Shown in pieces: positions 1 through 10,698 of a stretch of 64,000 nucleotides of DNA. This stretch comes from Strobilurus pachycystidiatus (lineage: Eukaryota; Basidiomycota; Agaricomycetes; Agaricales; Physalacriaceae). The position numbers and the translations under genes are program-made. Every line of letters starts with the position of its first letter. Position 1 is the first letter of the stretch. The notes beneath the pieces are model-generated. The model did not search any database, had not been told where the DNA came from, and was given only the letters and a program-made list of their open reading frames with translations. The stretch spans positions 4,340,001 through 4,404,000 of the forward strand of contig JAHLMK010000001.1 in assembly GCA_019915135.1 (NCBI GenBank), written 5' to 3'.

Positions 1-721
1 TACTTTTTGTCTAAGTGTGCTCGTACCGTCCAGCCCTGCAGCTGGAGGCGAGTTGATTCGTGCGAACGTTGCCAAGAAGATAAAGCGCAGTGTGCCAATC
101 TGAGAATGATGGGAGTCAGGCACTGTGCAGAGCTCATCAGAAAGTGCAGTCCAAAGTGTGGCACAGATAGCTCGATGGGTCTCGGGATTCAGGCCGCGGT
201 GTAGCAAGGATACAGGCTCGAAAGCGTAGTCATTTTCCGTCAAAGACAAGCCCAAAAACGAGAACAAAAGGCGGGAGAAGATGCCTGGGCCCAGAGCCGA
301 TGGCCGCAGCCATGACGACGATGAAAGTGGACGGACACACTGATGGGATTACTGTTTCGACCCTTGAGTAGACCATCAGTCCGGCTTCGTGTGTTGGCAA
401 GTGTTGTTCCTTTCCTTTCCACTCCCTATTTCGTTCTAGCCTTTTCGCTTTTCTCTTCTTCTGGGCCTGTGGCTGACTGTCTTTGTTTCCCCTTGAACGA
501 ACAGCAGTGCACTCGCGCAAGACGTAGAACGTCCTTTCATTCACCTTCCTCCAACCTTTTTCCTGGTGCATACAGCCGCCTCTGTATCTTCACTCTTTGA
601 AAGAGTCCCCTCCTGTCATTCACATCTAACTACACACTCGGTGCGTCGTCGTCAAGCCTGCGCTGATCAAGGCGGTACTCACCCACGGGCCACTGCTAGC
701 ACACACTTCGTCGCAATCACA
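1..721. other. Upstream non-coding stretch before the tetraspanin gene
   Basis: No convincing gene is visible. Short open frames here lack recognisable domains and coherent splice structure. The last 300 bases are rich in C and T, as expected for a fungal promoter or leader ahead of the start at 722. A gene truncated at the left edge cannot be excluded. Confidence 0.5.
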
Positions 722-1563
722 ATGGTGTCCAGGAAGCTCATGGGATGCTTTGCATTCATTGATTTTTGTCTCCTCGCGGCCGGCGCCGTCTCCATCGCTC
801 TCTCCATCATCTGGCGCGCGCCCAACATCCTCATGAACATGGTCCTGTCCTCGGCTGATCTCACCGGTGCGTGTTGTTAGGCGGCCTAGATCGACCCCCC
901 GTTTATCACGCTCCGTAGCCGGCCTTATTCTGGGTATCGCCCTGCTTGTCACCTTCCTAGTGTCCATCGTCGCCGTCGTCCAGCGCAACCACGTCACCTT
1001 AGGCTTCGTCGTGCTGAACTATGCGCTCTTGTTAGATGGCCTCATGATCGTTGTCATCGGCACATTCGTCTGGTACTTCACCCTCCAGGAGCGTGTCAAT
1101 TTCCACAAGGTCTACTCGGAACAGTCCAGCGCCAACCGGCTCTTTATCCAGGAAAAGGTGCGTTTGCTCCCCATCGTTCTATCGATTTGCGCTAACTAAT
1201 GGTAGTTTAAATGCTGCGGTTACTTTGACGCCACGGATTTGGTCGAAATCGGTGGCACCGTCTGCAATCAAACACAGGTCGACTTTTTGAAGACGCTTGA
1301 TGCCGCGGACGACAACAACGCCGCTTTCTTTTGCGTGAAGCCGATCACGGCTTTCGCAGACATGACGCTGAACAACATCTTCACGACCGTCTATGGGTTC
1401 ATGGCCATCATCATCAGTCTTATACTAGCCTCCCTGTGCATTATCAATAAGGTCTGTCGTTGATCTTACAACCCGTTTGACCCGCTGATTGTTTCGACAG
1501 AGGAAAGAAGATGAACGCTTCAAGAAGATTGATGCGAAGCGTGGCGGAAGGGGTTTCGTTTGA
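722..1563 (+). CDS. Tetraspanin family membrane protein
   Basis: Four exons (722-866, 919-1157, 1206-1451, 1501-1563) give a protein of 230 residues. Four hydrophobic segments are seen: near residues 9-30, right after intron 1 (GLILGIALLVTFLVSIVAVV), 75-100, and near residue 190 to the C-terminus. The large loop between segments 3 and 4 carries the tetraspanin CCG signature (FKCCGYFD, first codons of exon 3) plus two more cysteines (TVCNQ and FFCVK), enough for two disulfides. The tail is short and basic. Tetraspanins organise membrane microdomains; in plant-pathogenic fungi some act in appressorium function. The role here is unknown. All three introns are 48-52 nt with standard borders. An AATAAA lies at 1781-1786, about 220 nt past the stop. 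Confidence 0.88.
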
Positions 1564-1972
1564 GACGGACCGACAAGAATACTCACCATCTCTCCATCTC
1601 TCGTTAGAAATCACTTTCTCTGCCCTTTTTTCGACTGCTCCGTCTTCTATCCCCCATACCCTCCTCTTCTTCAGTTTCATTGGAACACTGTACTCGGTTC
1701 ATACAGGTCCCACCTGTCATTGTGTTTGCTTCGTTGTACATACTTACTCGTCTGTTGGTCATTACTGTATAGGGAGAAAGAATAAAACACTTGAACAGCT
1801 TGCATGGGTGTTTGACGATTTGTGCCACTGATGATGATCAAGCGTGCATTGGAGGCGTACCATCAAGTATCTGGGTGACGGAAAGCAGTGAATTCATCTA
1901 TCCAGCAAAGCATTATACATCTACAAGTCTAGCGACTAACAGCGGTGATACGATGTGAAGGGGGGTGGGCTC
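1564..1972. other. Convergent 3' intergenic region (tetraspanin / MBF1)
   Basis: The space holds the 3' ends of two converging genes. A candidate poly(A) signal AATAAA on the + strand is at 1781-1786. I see no gene here. Confidence 0.5.
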
Positions 1973-2668
1973 TCATGATTTCTTGGGCCCACCCAGTTTC
2001 TCCCCAATCCCGGCTCCTACATCACAATAAGCACAAGGCAAGGGAAATAAGTAGGAAGGGTACGTACCACGAAGTTTGACCCCGAGAACGCGCTCGAGCT
2101 TGCCGAGAATTTGGGGGTTGGGGATCGCCTTGCCGCTTTCGTAGTCCTGGAGGATCGACGGCTTCTCGTTGATCTTCTGTGCGACATCTTTCTGCGATAG
2201 CTTGAGTTCCAAACGAGCTGCTTGCATGGCCTACGATGGGTGAGGGTCGAGTTCGCCATGCGGAGGCAACGAGGTACTCACGCGACCGACTGACGGTGCC
2301 ACCTTGGCTGGAGGAGCAACCTCGTTCTCGCGGTCGAGTTTTGCTATGCGCTGGTGGTCGGTCCCTGGATAGACTGTGAGTCGAAGGTTGACGGCGATCT
2401 CGAGAGGGAATAACCTTGGTGGGCTTTGTTTGAGCCGCCAGTGACTTTCTTGTCGGTGCCCACAACGGCGCCAACTCGTCTCGCCTACTAGATAGTGAGT
2501 GGAATCATCCCAATCATTTGCGTAAGCTAACGAACCGCTAGAGAAACGTTAGCAGGTTAGATGGAAGATCAAATGAGGCGCACCATTCAAGTCGGAGTCC
2601 TTCTTGGTGACTTTGGCCACCTGGCGCTTCTGGCCGATAACAGTCTTGGCATCCCAGTCTTCGCTCAT
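1973..2668 (-). CDS. MBF1: Multiprotein-bridging factor 1, helix-turn-helix coactivator
   Basis: Six predicted exons on the minus strand (2668-2584, 2537-2536, 2484-2415, 2364-2282, 2230-2068, 2016-1973) give 148 residues, the usual MBF1 length. The N-terminus [14 protein letters not shown] and the linker [17 protein letters not shown] are hallmarks of the family. The C-terminal half is the Cro/C1-type HTH ([20 protein letters not shown], then [20 protein letters not shown], ending LRG...GGPKKS). MBF1 bridges bZIP activators and TBP and also acts in stress responses and ribosome frame maintenance. Oddities: restoring the conserved NAARR needs a 2-nt exon (CG, 2537-2536); the last intron (2067-2017, 51 nt) is a multiple of three without a stop, so its retention would still give a readable protein. 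A GC-AG intron giving NGARR is the alternative to the microexon. Confidence 0.93.
2536..2537 (-). other. MBF1: Predicted 2-nt microexon of MBF1
   Basis: Exon 1 ends in phase 1 after the codons for DLN plus one G. A 46-nt intron with a CTAAC branch point ends in CTCTAG at 2538. Two bases (CG) follow, then a GTTCGT donor at 2535 opens a 51-nt intron ending in TAGTAG at 2485. Joining G+CG+GCG restores N-A-A-R-R, conserved from yeast to fungi. No single GT-AG intron across the region gives the right frame. Confidence 0.7.
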
Positions 2669-3379
2669 TGTCGTGGATAGTGGTAGTAGAAGGGTTTGGT
2701 GTGGTGGGGCTGAAGGAAAGCAGTTAAATAGCGTACTCGTCAGCAGGGTCACGTTGACTCGAGCTCGGGGGCGGCTACACAGCCTTATGTCATTCTCCTG
2801 CTCCGAAGGGAACTTTCCACTCTGTTCAACGCGTCGCTTTTAAATCACTTGCAGGTATCCAAAAGGTTCACTATAACAACGCTCGCGCAGTGTCGTATAC
2901 TCTGAATACTCCAAGGCAACCGCCGCAACTCTTTTCAAATGGAAATGGCCCGAACCTATACGTACTGATCCATTCGATTCTTGACAACTTCTGGCAGCTG
3001 CCTTGCTTCGCATTGCTATGGGCTGATTGAGTATGGATAATCTGGCCTCCATCTTCTTCCTTGGACTGAGGAACTGTCATTAAAACGTTCAGAGTACACC
3101 GCGACTGTTTGACAGTGGACTCGATGCACCAATCTATCTGGTCACTACGAGTGACTATGCCGACTCCTTTCTTGCTCTACTGTGCTCTCGTCGAATGGAG
3201 CCAGCGGTGTTCGTCACTTCTCACACGGTCACCTACACTTCGCCACATAGGGCACTTCTCACGTTCACACGGGACTAGGGTGCTTCCGTTCTTTGACGGG
3301 ACCCACACCCGAGTTACCTCATCGCCACTACTTATAAACCTGCAGCGGCCGTCAATGCATATTTCCTGACTCTTTCGAT
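2669..3379. other. Intergenic region between divergent genes
   Basis: It contains the MBF1 promoter (reading left) and that of the DUF6534-type gene (reading right). No open frame here shows a recognisable domain. I see no repeat or RNA gene. Confidence 0.45.
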
Positions 3380-5041
3380 ATGCCTCCCGTGCACGTTCCC
3401 GGAATCGATAATGTTGCCCAGTTGTACGTCTCATTTCGAGTCCCCCCGTCGCGGTCCTCGCATACTGACTTCAATACACGTAGGACCGGACCTGCGGTAT
3501 TGTTCCTTTTGTTTAAGGCAGCATCGCCCTTCTCAGGCTGTGTATACAGGTTCTCGGTTATATGTGGAGCTACTTCCTCTATGGTATCATCGTGGTTCAA
3601 CTGTGTGAGCACCTCGCGCGCATCCATGCAATCTTGACCTAACCTCAACGCAACGAACGTCAGACCTCTACTCCGAACTATTTCCCAATGACCCCAAAGG
3701 AATCAGAATACTTGGTATGTTGGAGCTCTGTTGAATGGTCCAATGTGACCAATGATTCACCCAGTCGCTACGATGTTCATCTTCGAGACCACATTCACGG
3801 TGTTCATGACAATCGCCGCGTGGAACACATTTGGATCTGGCTGGGGGGACATTGACACCCTTCGAACGTTCGACTGGAGTTGGGATCCTCTCCCACCGAT
3901 GAATAGCTTTTGTAGGCGTACTACACTCACGGAGCTCCCAGGCTGATACTTCCGTAGTGGCTTGTATCGCTCACAGCTTTTACATCTGGCGCATTCGAGG
4001 TCTGACGCGGAAGATATGGCTTCCGGTCTTGATTGCCAGTGTAGGTTCGACATAACAGCGAGCGTGATTCGCCACTCATCCGACTCCACTAGATATCTGT
4101 CATGCAGTTTGTTGTTACAGTGTACTGGCAAGTGAAGGTAAGCCTTCCATATGACTACGCGATACGTATCGTTTGAACAACCACACTATCAGGAGGTGAG
4201 GGACTATCACCACAGCGCTCTGGCGTTACACTCCTTGTCGGCAGAGATAACTGTAGGAGACCTTCATATCATTTTCTATCCTCGCTACTATACTTATCCC
4301 AACAGGTTTGGCTCGTTGGGAGTGCAGTCTGCGATCTTCTCATCACTGCAACAATCGTCACAGTCGTGAGTAGCGCCATGTATATCGGCTTGGATGGGGC
4401 TCATCCTCTGGCGTAGCTCTATCGCCGCAAAACGATGACAACCTTTGAACAAACAAGTAGTCTCATATCTAAGCTTATGCGCTTCAGTGTGGAAACCGGC
4501 TTGCTCACAAGCGCAGGAGCGATTATTGAGCTTGTTCTAGTTTTGAGCACCTTGGACGAGAATTATTACTACATACCGTAGGTGGTTAGTATAATCTCCA
4601 AGCCGTGCTTATGTGTTTCTCCGCAGGTTCCTCTGTCTCGGCAGGCTGTACGACATCTATCTTTCTCTGCATCTTATCCTCTTACCCATGGCAAAACAGC
4701 TACTCGAACGCATTGATGGCGACACTAAATTACAGGTCGCCAATATTTAAGCGGCCCACCTCAAGTCTTATGAGCTCCGGAGCGCCCCCTTCGAGCTCAT
4801 TCTGGACTGACGCAGGACAGAGCGCGAACCATGTCACTGTCCCCAGCCTTCCAGGTGGCAAGAGCCCACTTACCGTGCACATATCCCGAAGCAGGACAAG
4901 AGACGTCATGAGAGATGACGACTGTGAGACGCAAGGAGAGATTACGATGCAGGTATGGATATCAATGACTGTTCGATGTTCAAGTGCTCATGGGCCCCTC
5001 AGGAAGTGTCGACAGCTAAAGGAGATATTCCGCAGACATAA
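3380..5041 (+). CDS. DUF6534-type multi-pass membrane protein
   Basis: At least twelve small exons reconstruct a protein that starts MPPVHVPGIDNVAQLTGPAV, runs through several hydrophobic helices (YMWSYFLYGIIVVQLY, TMFIFETTFTVFMTIAAW, LVGSAVCDLLITATIVTV, LLTSAGAIIELVLVLST) and carries the pattern FLCLGRLYSNALMATLNYR near its end. That closing LGRLY.N.LMATLN box and the arrangement of helices match the large basidiomycete-specific membrane family with DUF6534. The function of that family is unknown. Exon borders include 3380-3423, 3484-3496 (13 nt), 3550-3604, 3664-3714, 3765-3911, 3958-4040, 4093-4137, 4193-4252, 4306-4365, 4417-4577, 4627-4647 (21 nt) and 4700 onward. A final 50-nt intron would put the stop at 5039-5041; without it the stop is at 5049-5051. 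The tail is polar and serine-rich. Confidence 0.75.
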
Positions 5042-5348
5042 TCCAGTATAGATTTTCAGATTGCAGATTTCAGCTAACTGAATATGTATGCTATCATGAC
5101 TTATCATTTCTGATTTGGCAGCCAACCTGAGTGGATGGACTGTCGCGTCTTGCAACGGTCACGAGACTGTGATCGCGACTGTGGCGTTGAATAGGCGCTT
5201 ATTTGCACGCTTACTCCTAGCCCCTGAGGCCGGAGGGATAATTGGGCGGCAATTGACCAAACAAACCATCGCTCCCCTTCTCTCGAACGCCCATAGTCGT
5301 GCTCAACCAGAAGTATCAGCGACCGTTTCCACATCGTTTTCAATCGCG
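5042..5348. other. Short intergenic / leader of the next gene
   Basis: An open frame runs in phase with the next gene from 5115 but has no ATG until 5349, so I treat it as leader. No other feature was seen. Confidence 0.4.
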
Positions 5349-6488
5349 ATGATTACTCTTTTACTCGCCTTAGCGGCTTTAACCTTCCTTCACACCGTTC
5401 CTCCTACTGGAACGCGCATTACTCCCACCCTTGAGGTGTTCGCCGAGCCGACGCCATCCATCCCCATGGCTGTCTACGGCTTCTTCACGCCCTGCGCGTG
5501 TCTTTTTATCTTCAGTCTCGTCTTCACGGTCACCATAGTCTTCGTCGTCCTCTCTAGATCCTCCGCTCGCTACCTCTTCCCTGCGCCGATCACCACGTCA
5601 GCTGGCAGCCAGTCAACCAAAACCAAATCGCCCGGACAGAAACCGCCCTTTGTCGTTTTCCTTCCAATGTATTTGTTGGTCGGAATCACAATGGCGTTTT
5701 CTGCTCTTGGCGCTGGCCTGCTCGTCCTCGACCTCTCCCGCGACGCGGCCCTTCCAGTCTGGACGTCCATCGAGCACGGCATTTGCATATTTGCTGTCAT
5801 GCTCGGTGCGTTCAATGGACTGGAGGAGGATCTTTCCGTCGTCGGGTATCCGAACACTATGCTTGCCGCCACGCTAGCACCCGAACCACAAGTAACCATG
5901 GTCGGGATTCGGAAAGTCACCATCGAGGACATTCAAGAGGACGAATCGCTCAGGCATAACCATCCTTGCAGGGAAGACCGGGTCATCGAGAAACACGAAG
6001 ACTCCTGGACCGCGGCCGACGATGAGGACGAGTCTCTCCTCGGCTGTGTTCTGTTCAAGTCCATTATCATCGTGGCTGATCGTAACCGCGTTGCAATTTC
6101 TGCACCATTCAGGGACTTTAAGCAGGAAATTGACGACATTCTGACCGATGACGAATGGTTTACGCTCGAGCCAGTCCCCGAGATTGATGTGACCGGGGAA
6201 CAGCTGCTCGCGTACATTGACGCACCAAACTATCGTCTCGGGATGCCTCCCCCGTATAAGAAGATCCCAGAGAGGTGCCCACTGCCTTCATGGGCCATGA
6301 TGACACCTTTGCAGCAGGAGGTGCTCGATTATTGGTCTGGGAAGACAAAGCAGGCTCCTGCCATCCTCGGCGATGATCCCGATTATGTCGTCAAGGAGCT
6401 CTGGGACACGCCATTTTGGCTTCCACCAAGAAGCCGCCCCAGGAAGAACACCAAGCGGAAGATTCCTCGCACCACCCCATCTGTCTAG
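5349..6488 (+). CDS. Orphan membrane protein with about four transmembrane helices
   Basis: A single uninterrupted frame of 379 residues from the first in-frame ATG at 5349. The N-terminal half has four hydrophobic stretches: a signal-anchor-like start (ITLLLALAALTFLHTVPP), YGFFTPCACLFIFSLVFTVTIVF, VFLPMYLLVGITMAFSALGAG and HGICIFAVMLGAFNGL. The C-terminal half is soluble, acidic in the middle (QEDESLRHN, DDEDESLL) and basic at the very end (RPRKNTKRKIPR). I recognise no domain. It is unusual here in having no intron. Predicted topology places a long tail of about 200 residues on one side of the membrane. The CT-rich stretch after the stop (6489-6540) looks untranslated. Lineage-restricted protein is the best description. 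Confidence 0.6.
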   Translation: MITLLLALAALTFLHTVPPTGTRITPTLEVFAEPTPSIPMAVYGFFTPCACLFIFSLVFTVTIVFVVLSRSSARYLFPAPITTSAGSQSTKTKSPGQKPPFVVFLPMYLLVGITMAFSALGAGLLVLDLSRDAALPVWTSIEHGICIFAVMLGAFNGLEEDLSVVGYPNTMLAATLAPEPQVTMVGIRKVTIEDIQEDESLRHNHPCREDRVIEKHEDSWTAADDEDESLLGCVLFKSIIIVADRNRVAISAPFRDFKQEIDDILTDDEWFTLEPVPEIDVTGEQLLAYIDAPNYRLGMPPPYKKIPERCPLPSWAMMTPLQQEVLDYWSGKTKQAPAILGDDPDYVVKELWDTPFWLPPRSRPRKNTKRKIPRTTPSV

Positions 6489-8506
6489 CTTGCATCTCTC
6501 CGTCTCTTGTCTCTTTTCCTTTCTTTCCCTTGGGTTCTCAGAGAATCGCTTGAAATCATTCAGAATCGGGGACGCACGGATCCGGAGGTGGGATCATCGA
6601 ATTTGGGGACGAACAGGATCCAGAGGCGGGATCATTTGCTTTAGACTCGGCATCGCTTGCATTCATACCCGCACACTATCAAGATACCCCCGCGATTCAT
6701 TATCGCTCATCAGTCCTTTTCGTTCGATTTGTCCTCTCTTTTTCTTTTCTCCAGTCATTAGTCTCTGCCGTTGGATTCACTCGTTCAGTTCTTCACCACA
6801 ACATTCGACGGGATCATTCGCGCGCGCCACGAGCGCTCTCGTACACACTCTCGTACCTCAAAGACAAGGACAAGACGCGGCGGCACCGGGGCGTTCGCAG
6901 AGTCGAATGACTACCGCTATGTGCTGCATCGCGCCCTCTCCCATGACACACGATCAAAGCCGGATGAAAGCGCACGACCCACGGTCGTGTTGTTTCCTGA
7001 CTTGTCGATGTGTCGTCTCTGAGACTTCGGAAGCTCGTACCAAGATGCTCAGTGTTGGTGTTGCATGGTCTTCCATGCATCGATCGGATTCATACGACAG
7101 GGATAGGACGCTTTGACCGACGGGGCCAACGACGTTGGCGGGGAGGCTAGTCCTCGTTGTCCGCGACGTCGCCGTCAGCAAGTCAGCTCCTGGAGTCGCG
7201 CATCCAAGTCTTGGATGGCGCTAGGCCAAGTCCCCGAGACACGGTTCTGATTGGCATCCGATTGCTCAGTGCTGGCGTCGTCGTTGTTTCGGTACGATGT
7301 AGTCGCTTAGTTGTGTACGTAGAACGTAGGATGATCACTTCAATGCAATTAGACTTTTGACATGAACGCAACATGGATTGAATGAGTCCCTTCTTAAGTG
7401 TTCGCGGGTCGGTGAACCGAAGTTGGAAGGAAGTAAACAACGTACAACTTCATGTAACCCGTGATCGCATCTCCAAACCTGCCTCCACTCGTGTCGACTG
7501 TGGACCCATGTCTTACTTAACTTAAACAAGTAATTGCTGCGTGCCTTCCTGCGTTTATTTTACCATTGAAATGAACGATGATACACGTGTCTGGAGATAG
7601 AAACTGGGTCGAACGATGACATTATCGGCTCCCCGACGCGTCCTTAGGTTGGGCGGCGGAGATTCTCTTTGTGTTTGGCGACCTGAGTCGAAAGGTGCGT
7701 CACCCCAACATTGATCTTGCTAGAATGGCTCATGAGAACGCTGGCCGTCAGATACGGTAAAAGTGCAGCCTGGGGCTATATCTCTTTGCATAGGTTCGTT
7801 GACCGCACATCAACGGTCATGTTGATGTGCATCAAGTACTAGCTCAGCCTCCCCCTACTTTAGGCACGAAGACATCTACGGCAGCTTATCTGTGAACGCA
7901 GCCAGCTGAAAACCTTTTGACACCATCGTTCCCAAATGTGAGAATGTACGAGTTCTGGAAGCTTATCAGTAGCCGAGCGCTTACACTATAGGATGTGCAA
8001 CCTTGTGCAACTCATCAATCCCCGGTCAGCCGAGACTAGTGGAAGCGCGATGCGCCTGTCGTTCCGACCCCTGCTGCCGTGATCATCCGCTTCTTTCGGT
8101 TACTGGTAACTGAAGCACTCTGTCATTAGCATGCAGAACCACTGTTGTGCAATCCTTCCTTGCCGACTACCTCGCAGAAACAACCGGTGTTTGAGACTTA
8201 CTTGGAGAAAGGTGTCATATCTGTGGCTCTCTCACTTTTAGCATTCTTCTTGTGATTGGCCTCTGCCGCATTTGACCATCTCTCCATATCTCCACCTGGC
8301 ACTGATTTTGTGTGTCCTAGTGAATGTGGGTCCTTCGGAATGTATTGCTTCTCCTCTGTGCCACCATTCTGGTGACAGTGGTGTACCTTGAATCTACTTA
8401 TACGGTTAACACGATTCGGAACAATTCGAGACCTGGATCCACTTTGCAAAACCATTAAAGCAGCTACCAGCGACTCTGACAGGCCAATTATCATCCGCCA
8501 TCCAGG
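6489..8506. other. 2-kb gene-poor gap
   Basis: The first 300 bases are CT-rich and probably 3' untranslated. No open frame in the interval forms a coherent protein by splicing. The piece 6919-7023 resembles 60738-60840, so part of the gap appears to be a dispersed repeat relic. The last few hundred bases should hold the promoter of the FAD monooxygenase. Confidence 0.45.
6919..7023 (+). repeat. Dispersed repeat relic, copy 1 (partner 60738-60840)
   Basis: Both segments share the order ATGTGCT, GACACAC, AAGCC.GATGAA.GCGCACGAC, TATCGATG/TGTCGATG and end in TCTGAG. By eye most positions match over about 100 bases, with small gaps. No coding capacity is seen in either copy. It may be a decayed short mobile element. 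Confidence 0.45.
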
Positions 8507-10698
8507 ATGCTTTCTCTTGTTCTGTATCTCGTTGGTATTTGCGTCACCGTCCTCACTCTTCTTCGCGCGCAGCGGCAGTATAGACTCTCTGTGGAAACTG
8601 GCCTGCTCGATCTAAAGTCTCTCGGGGTGTCTCGAGACCTGAAAGCGAAGATCCATGGAACCGCTATCATTTGTGGCGGAAGGTACGATCTACGACTATC
8701 TTGACCTCCTCAATAGCGATACTCATCAGCTTCTGAGATAGTATTGGAGGTCTTCTTGCAGCTCGGGTCTGCCATGACCACTTTGAACGTGTCGTCATTG
8801 TTGAAGCCGAGGATTGGCTCTCTACCGACGAAGGGCGCCTCGTTGATGCACGGCTCCAGAAGCATGCACGATCTCGAATTATCCAGTACAACTCCTTCCA
8901 AGGTGAGCACACTCTTAGCGTTGTAGCCTAGTACTCACCCTTATCGTAGGCTGTCTAGGGTTCGTGTATCTTGGCCTGAAGACGCTGTTCTCGAATATCG
9001 TCGAAGAATGCGAGAAGTCAGACATCCAGTAATCCCGAGTTCCGTTCCACATCATATTCCGGTCAACTGACAACAAAAACGTATTGCCAGTATTACACCC
9101 GCCGATTTTTGTCTCAACTTCTGGGGGCAGAGTATCCAAGTTCCGTACGCTAGGTACCTAGGAAAGCTTCCCAAGACCCTATGGGCCTCACGTCCAGCCT
9201 TGGAAACCCTACTTCGACGACTGACCTTGGACGTTACGCGGTATCCCAACATCTCGCAGATCTCGGGAACGGTGGTAGCGATGGATTGCGATACGTCCGG
9301 TTACGTGACTCACGTCAACGCTCGTACAAGGGACAGCGGTGTCGAGTGTATTGAGGCGGTCCTTGTTGTTGGTCTGTGTGAATCCATCCTTACCGTTATC
9401 ATCTTCGTTGACAGTCCATGGCCTGATAGATTGTACGGGTCCGACGCAGGCAGGCATCAAGTGCCTTCGACGTGCTAGGTTCAATGGTACTGCGTCTGAT
9501 GATACGTCCGCATTTGACCGTCTGAAGGTCACCTTGGACCCGAAAATGCACTACTCGACATGCAGGGTCGATGTATCTCCATCGCTTGCTGAGAAACTCC
9601 CCATACCCGGAGGTTTCGCCAACTGGCAAGGATCCTTGCTATGCCTATTTCCGGATATGACGAAGGACGGGAGTTACTTTGGCTGTATCAAAATGGAAGC
9701 AAACTCCGGTGGGCTGGTAGATTCCACAGTTGCCAGCACTCGAAGCTGAATCTCTCACAGTATTCCTGTGTTGTGGGGCGTGGGGTAGCAGCGACCTGCC
9801 ACAGAACCTCAAGGATATTCCAAAATTTGTTGCATCGATCAGTGTGACGCGCCCACATCCGGATTGGTTCTGGGATTTCCTGGACATGCTGAGCGAAGCG
9901 GAAGACACGCAACCATGTAGCCTAGTTCGAGTCCGTATGTGGCGAATGCAAGGTACCTGATACCTTTTTTCCTGATATTTCTACTAGCATCTTCGTTCTG
10001 GACTCATTTTGAGAATGCCCCCAATTTGCCGTCTAATTGGATCGCAATCGGAGATAGCGTGATGCGGGTGAACCCCCTCTACGCGTGAGTGGGCTACTTT
10101 TTTCGAACTTAAGCTTAGCATTGACGTTTGACGTTTGACGTTTGACCAGGCAAGGATGTCCAAAGACTCTAATCGGCGTCTTAAGCATGAACACGCTTTT
10201 GAAGAATGTCAGAGGAACGGACGTACTGCCTGCCGATTTCTCGCGTCGATTCTTCAAAGCTCAAGCCTCAAAGTTGGGGCCAATTTGGTATGTTGATCTC
10301 TACTTGATCTAGAGTCGTGGGGCTGAAGCTATATGTAGGAACACGAGCAAGGCTGTTGGTGGGTTCTCCACTTCTGAATATTGCTTAGACTGATAGAAAG
10401 CACATAGACTACGGACGACCAACGACTGTACCAATCGAAGGCGAGACCTTGGCAACTGGATCTTTCGCTCGCTGGTTCATGCGCCAGCTCCAACTTCTTG
10501 CTGCCCAAGTGAGCGATCGGTATCCTGTACCCGTTCGTCGAAGGTAGCACTGATTGTGGCCCTTAGGACAAACAGGCTGGCTCTGTTCTGTGGCATAGCC
10601 AGCAGATGTTAGACAGCGTTGCCACGGATGCTCTTCATCCCGTTTTGATTGCCAAGCTGTTGTGGCGGGCTTTTGGTGAACTTTGGCGAAAGTCTTGA
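8507..10698 (+). CDS. FAD-dependent monooxygenase/oxidoreductase with N-terminal anchor
   Basis: Eleven exons (8507-8682, 8742-8902, 8950-9028, 9091-9371, 9430-9708, 9761-9952, 9988-10084, 10150-10287, 10339-10358, 10408-10508, 10567-10698) sum to 1656 nt, 551 residues. A hydrophobic N-terminal helix (LYLVGICVTVLTLL) precedes the dinucleotide fold: AIICGGSIGGLLAARV with the acidic end of strand 2 at VVIVEAE. The GD motif for the FAD pyrophosphate is clear (WIAIGDSVMRVNPLYAQGC). This pattern belongs to the FAD-binding group related to PHBH/squalene-epoxidase-type enzymes common in basidiomycetes. Substrate unknown. Exon 9 is only 20 nt. Intron 7 contains the TTGACGT tandem repeat. Neighbours do not form an obvious biosynthetic cluster. 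Confidence 0.85.
10121..10147 (+). repeat. (TTGACGT)n microsatellite inside an intron
   Basis: Three tandem copies of the heptamer TTGACGT plus a partial fourth (TTGACC) lie just before the 3' splice site of intron 7 of the FAD monooxygenase. Each unit contains TTGAC, close to the fungal branch-point consensus CTNAY, so the array may supply several alternative branch points. Confidence 0.8.

Noticed and set aside
5115..5348. N-terminal extension of the orphan membrane protein
   Set aside because: The frame has no ATG before 5349 and begins with TTG, which is not a usual start in fungi.
6373..7116. 248-codon frame overlapping the end of the orphan membrane protein
   Set aside because: Begins inside another coding region, is rich in Ser/Arg from CT-rich 3' sequence and has no domain.
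8507..10698. FAD monooxygenase as part of a biosynthetic cluster
   Set aside because: Neighbours are membrane proteins and gamma-tubulin; no synthase, P450 or transporter set is nearby.
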